Below, piece by piece: positions 5,531 to 6,967 of a DNA stretch of 6,967 bases. Source of the stretch: Planctomycetaceae bacterium UBA6163 (lineage in GTDB: Bacteria; Planctomycetota; Planctomycetia; Pirellulales; Pirellulaceae); NCBI GenBank assembly GCA_002428205.1, contig DIUH01000103.1:2422-9388 (forward strand), in the 5' to 3' direction. The notes beneath the pieces are model-generated. The model had not been told where the DNA came from. It did not search any database and saw nothing but the letters and a program-made list of their open reading frames with translations. The translations under genes and the position numbers were made by a program. Position 1 is the first letter of the stretch, and every line of letters begins with the position of its first letter.

Positions 5531-6967
5531 TCAACCTTCGGCTGATTGTTCGGGACGCAGCACCGGGAACAGCACGACATCGCGAATCGAGCGTGAACCG
5601 GTTAACAACATCACCAACCGATCGATGCCAATGCCCAGGCCGCCCGCCGGTGGCATCGCGTATCGCAAGGCGCGTACGAAGTCGTGATCCATTTTTGCCA
5701 TCGAATCGTCTTCGGCCATTCCATCCAACTGCGTCTTGAATAGAGTTTCTTGCAGATCGGGGTCGTTCAATTCTGTATAAGCGTTGGCCAGTTCCATCCC
5801 GCAAATGAACATCTCAAACCGTTCGGCAATCTCAGGGTTATCGGCTTTGCGTTTAGTCAAAGGGCAAATGCTGGCCGGATAGTCGATCACGAAAATTGGG
5901 CCAACCAAGGAATCTTCTACTTTCTCTTCGAAGATTTCATTTCGAATCACGTCAGGGTGTTTTCCGGCGGTCTGAAGATTTAATGACTTTGCCAACTGAA
6001 TCACCGACGCTTCGTCAGCCGGATCGATGCCGGTCGCCGTTTGAAACAATTCGGCATAAGTCTTCCGCTGGAATGGCGGAGTGAAATCGATTTCGACGTC
6101 ACCAAACATTCGCTTATAACCGCCACCAATCACATCGATCGCATCGGTCACGATACGCTCGGTCAAATCCATCATGGTGCGATAGTCACCATAAGCTTGA
6201 TAGGCTTCCAGCATCGTAAACTCGGGGTTATGTCGAGGGCTGATCCCTTCGTTGCGATAGACACGTCCGAGTTCATAAACACGTTCGATTCCGCCCACCA
6301 TCAAACGCTTGAGGTGCAATTCCAAGGCGATTCGCATATACAGCTGCATGTCCAGCGTGTTGTGATGCGTGATAAACGGTCTGGCCGCCGCACCGCCCGC
6401 GATGGTGTGCAGCGTAGGGCCTTCGACTTCGCAGAAGCCATCACGGTCGAGGGTTCGGCGTACCGAACGAACGATTTCGGTCCGGTCGAGAAAAGTTTTC
6501 ATGACGCCGTCGTTGAAAGCCAAATCGGCATATCGCATCCGTTGGCGAAGTTCGGGATCGGTCAATCCGGCGTGCTTGTCGGGAGCCGGTTCGAGCATTT
6601 TCGTCAAAAAGTGCAACTTCTCGGCAAAGACAGTCAATTCGCCTGTGTTGGTCAGGCCCAATCGACCATCGACCCCGATCAAGTCGCCCAAGTCGATTAA
6701 TTTGGTCAATTCGAAGTTTTCGTCACCGACCTGGCCCTTGCCGATGAAGATTTGGATCTCGCCGGTCCAGTCGCGCAGGGTGATGAAGACGAGTTTGCCC
6801 TTGTCTCGCATCAACATCACGCGACCGGCGACTCGCACGGTGGGGCCGACTTCTTCGCCTGGGCCTTGCGCCGCCCGCCAAGCCCGCAAATCGGTCTCGG
6901 GACCGATTTCGGGCAAATCGATTTCCGCTCCGGTTTCGGTGCGATACTTAATCTGCGATGCCAAATC
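5531..6967 (-). CDS. lysS: Lysyl-tRNA synthetase, class II (5' end beyond the window)
   Basis: A cytoplasmic enzyme that charges tRNA-Lys with lysine using ATP. 478 C-terminal residues are visible. Counting from the TTG at 6964: an OB-fold anticodon-binding domain (about 42-125), including RVAGRVMLMRDKGKLVFITL; motif 1 near 172-185 (DGFCEVEGPTL); the family-typical GGAAARPFITHHN (190-202); motif 2 (VYRNEGISPRHNPEF, 235-249) with Arg237 and Glu239; a lysine-site region GMELANAYTELND (389-401); and motif 3 (GLGIGIDRL, 442-450) with the catalytic Arg449. These correspond closely to bacterial LysS. The frame stays open to the last base (GAT before TTG), bacterial LysS normally has more N-terminal residues, and no ribosome binding site can be assessed, so TTG at 6964 is unlikely to be the start. 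The stop is TGA at 5533-5531. The gene converges on the CAP-domain gene. All core motifs are intact. Confidence 0.97.
   Translation of the reverse strand, partial: DLASQIKYRTETGAEIDLPEIGPETDLRAWRAAQGPGEEVGPTVRVAGRVMLMRDKGKLVFITLRDWTGEIQIFIGKGQVGDENFELTKLIDLGDLIGVDGRLGLTNTGELTVFAEKLHFLTKMLEPAPDKHAGLTDPELRQRMRYADLAFNDGVMKTFLDRTEIVRSVRRTLDRDGFCEVEGPTLHTIAGGAAARPFITHHNTLDMQLYMRIALELHLKRLMVGGIERVYELGRVYRNEGISPRHNPEFTMLEAYQAYGDYRTMMDLTERIVTDAIDVIGGGYKRMFGDVEIDFTPPFQRKTYAELFQTATGIDPADEASVIQLAKSLNLQTAGKHPDVIRNEIFEEKVEDSLVGPIFVIDYPASICPLTKRKADNPEIAERFEMFICGMELANAYTELNDPDLQETLFKTQLDGMAEDDSMAKMDHDFVRALRYAMPPAGGLGIGIDRLVMLLTGSRSIRDVVLFPVLRPEQSAEG

Noticed and set aside
6041..6700. Long + strand open frame of 219 codons
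   Set aside because: It lies wholly antisense to lysS, whose minus-strand frame carries all class II synthetase motifs. The translated sequence shows no recognisable domain and is a shadow frame.
6962..6964. TTG as the true start of lysS
   Set aside because: The frame continues open to the window edge and bacterial LysS proteins have additional N-terminal residues before the OB-fold, so the start is more likely outside.

Overview
The window looks like chromosomal DNA of a planctomycete, most likely a Pirellulaceae or Rhodopirellula-like bacterium. This rests on three things: the 728-residue protein starts with the LEPR-XLL-type N-terminal motif, it carries dockerin-like repeats of the 'VTPLDAL' style common in planctomycete exported proteins, and the base composition is mid-range (about 55% G+C by eye). 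I see no RNA gene, insertion sequence, CRISPR array or phage gene. No gene-free stretch exceeds 300 bases.

Layout. (1) Positions 1-288, + strand: the 3' end of an unrecognised gene cut by the left edge. (2) Positions 289-436: a spacer with a weak terminator-like structure and a perfect 7-bp inverted repeat ending right at the next ribosome binding site. (3) Positions 437-3099, + strand: a translationally coupled pair whose coding regions overlap as ATGA. The first encodes a small inner-membrane protein of the TIGR03546 type with a long acidic C-terminal extension. The second encodes a membrane-anchored, largely extracytoplasmic protein of the TIGR03545 type with AsmA-like features and coiled coils. 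(4) Positions 3100-3285: an intergenic regulatory region with two perfect TATAAT hexamers and a perfect 10-bp inverted repeat. (5) Positions 3286-5472, + strand: a modular exported protein with LEPR-XLL motif, two EF-hand/dockerin loops, an unknown beta-rich segment, a MAM/jelly-roll-like domain, a CAP (SCP/PR-1-like) domain and a C-terminal carboxypeptidase-regulatory-like domain. (6) Positions 5531-6967, - strand: lysyl-tRNA synthetase (lysS), convergent with the previous gene and running off the right edge.

How the genes relate. The only clear functional unit is the TIGR03546-TIGR03545 pair. These families are known to occur together in bacteria with outer membranes and have no assigned function. 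The AsmA-like start and end of the larger protein suggest an envelope or lipid-transport role, which is inference. The CAP protein has its own promoter region and probably acts at the cell surface. lysS is an unrelated housekeeping gene.

The best candidates for something undescribed are the membrane pair with its lineage-specific extension and coiled-coil insertion, and the hairpin/double-promoter region ahead of the CAP gene. CGATCG is also strikingly frequent across the window.
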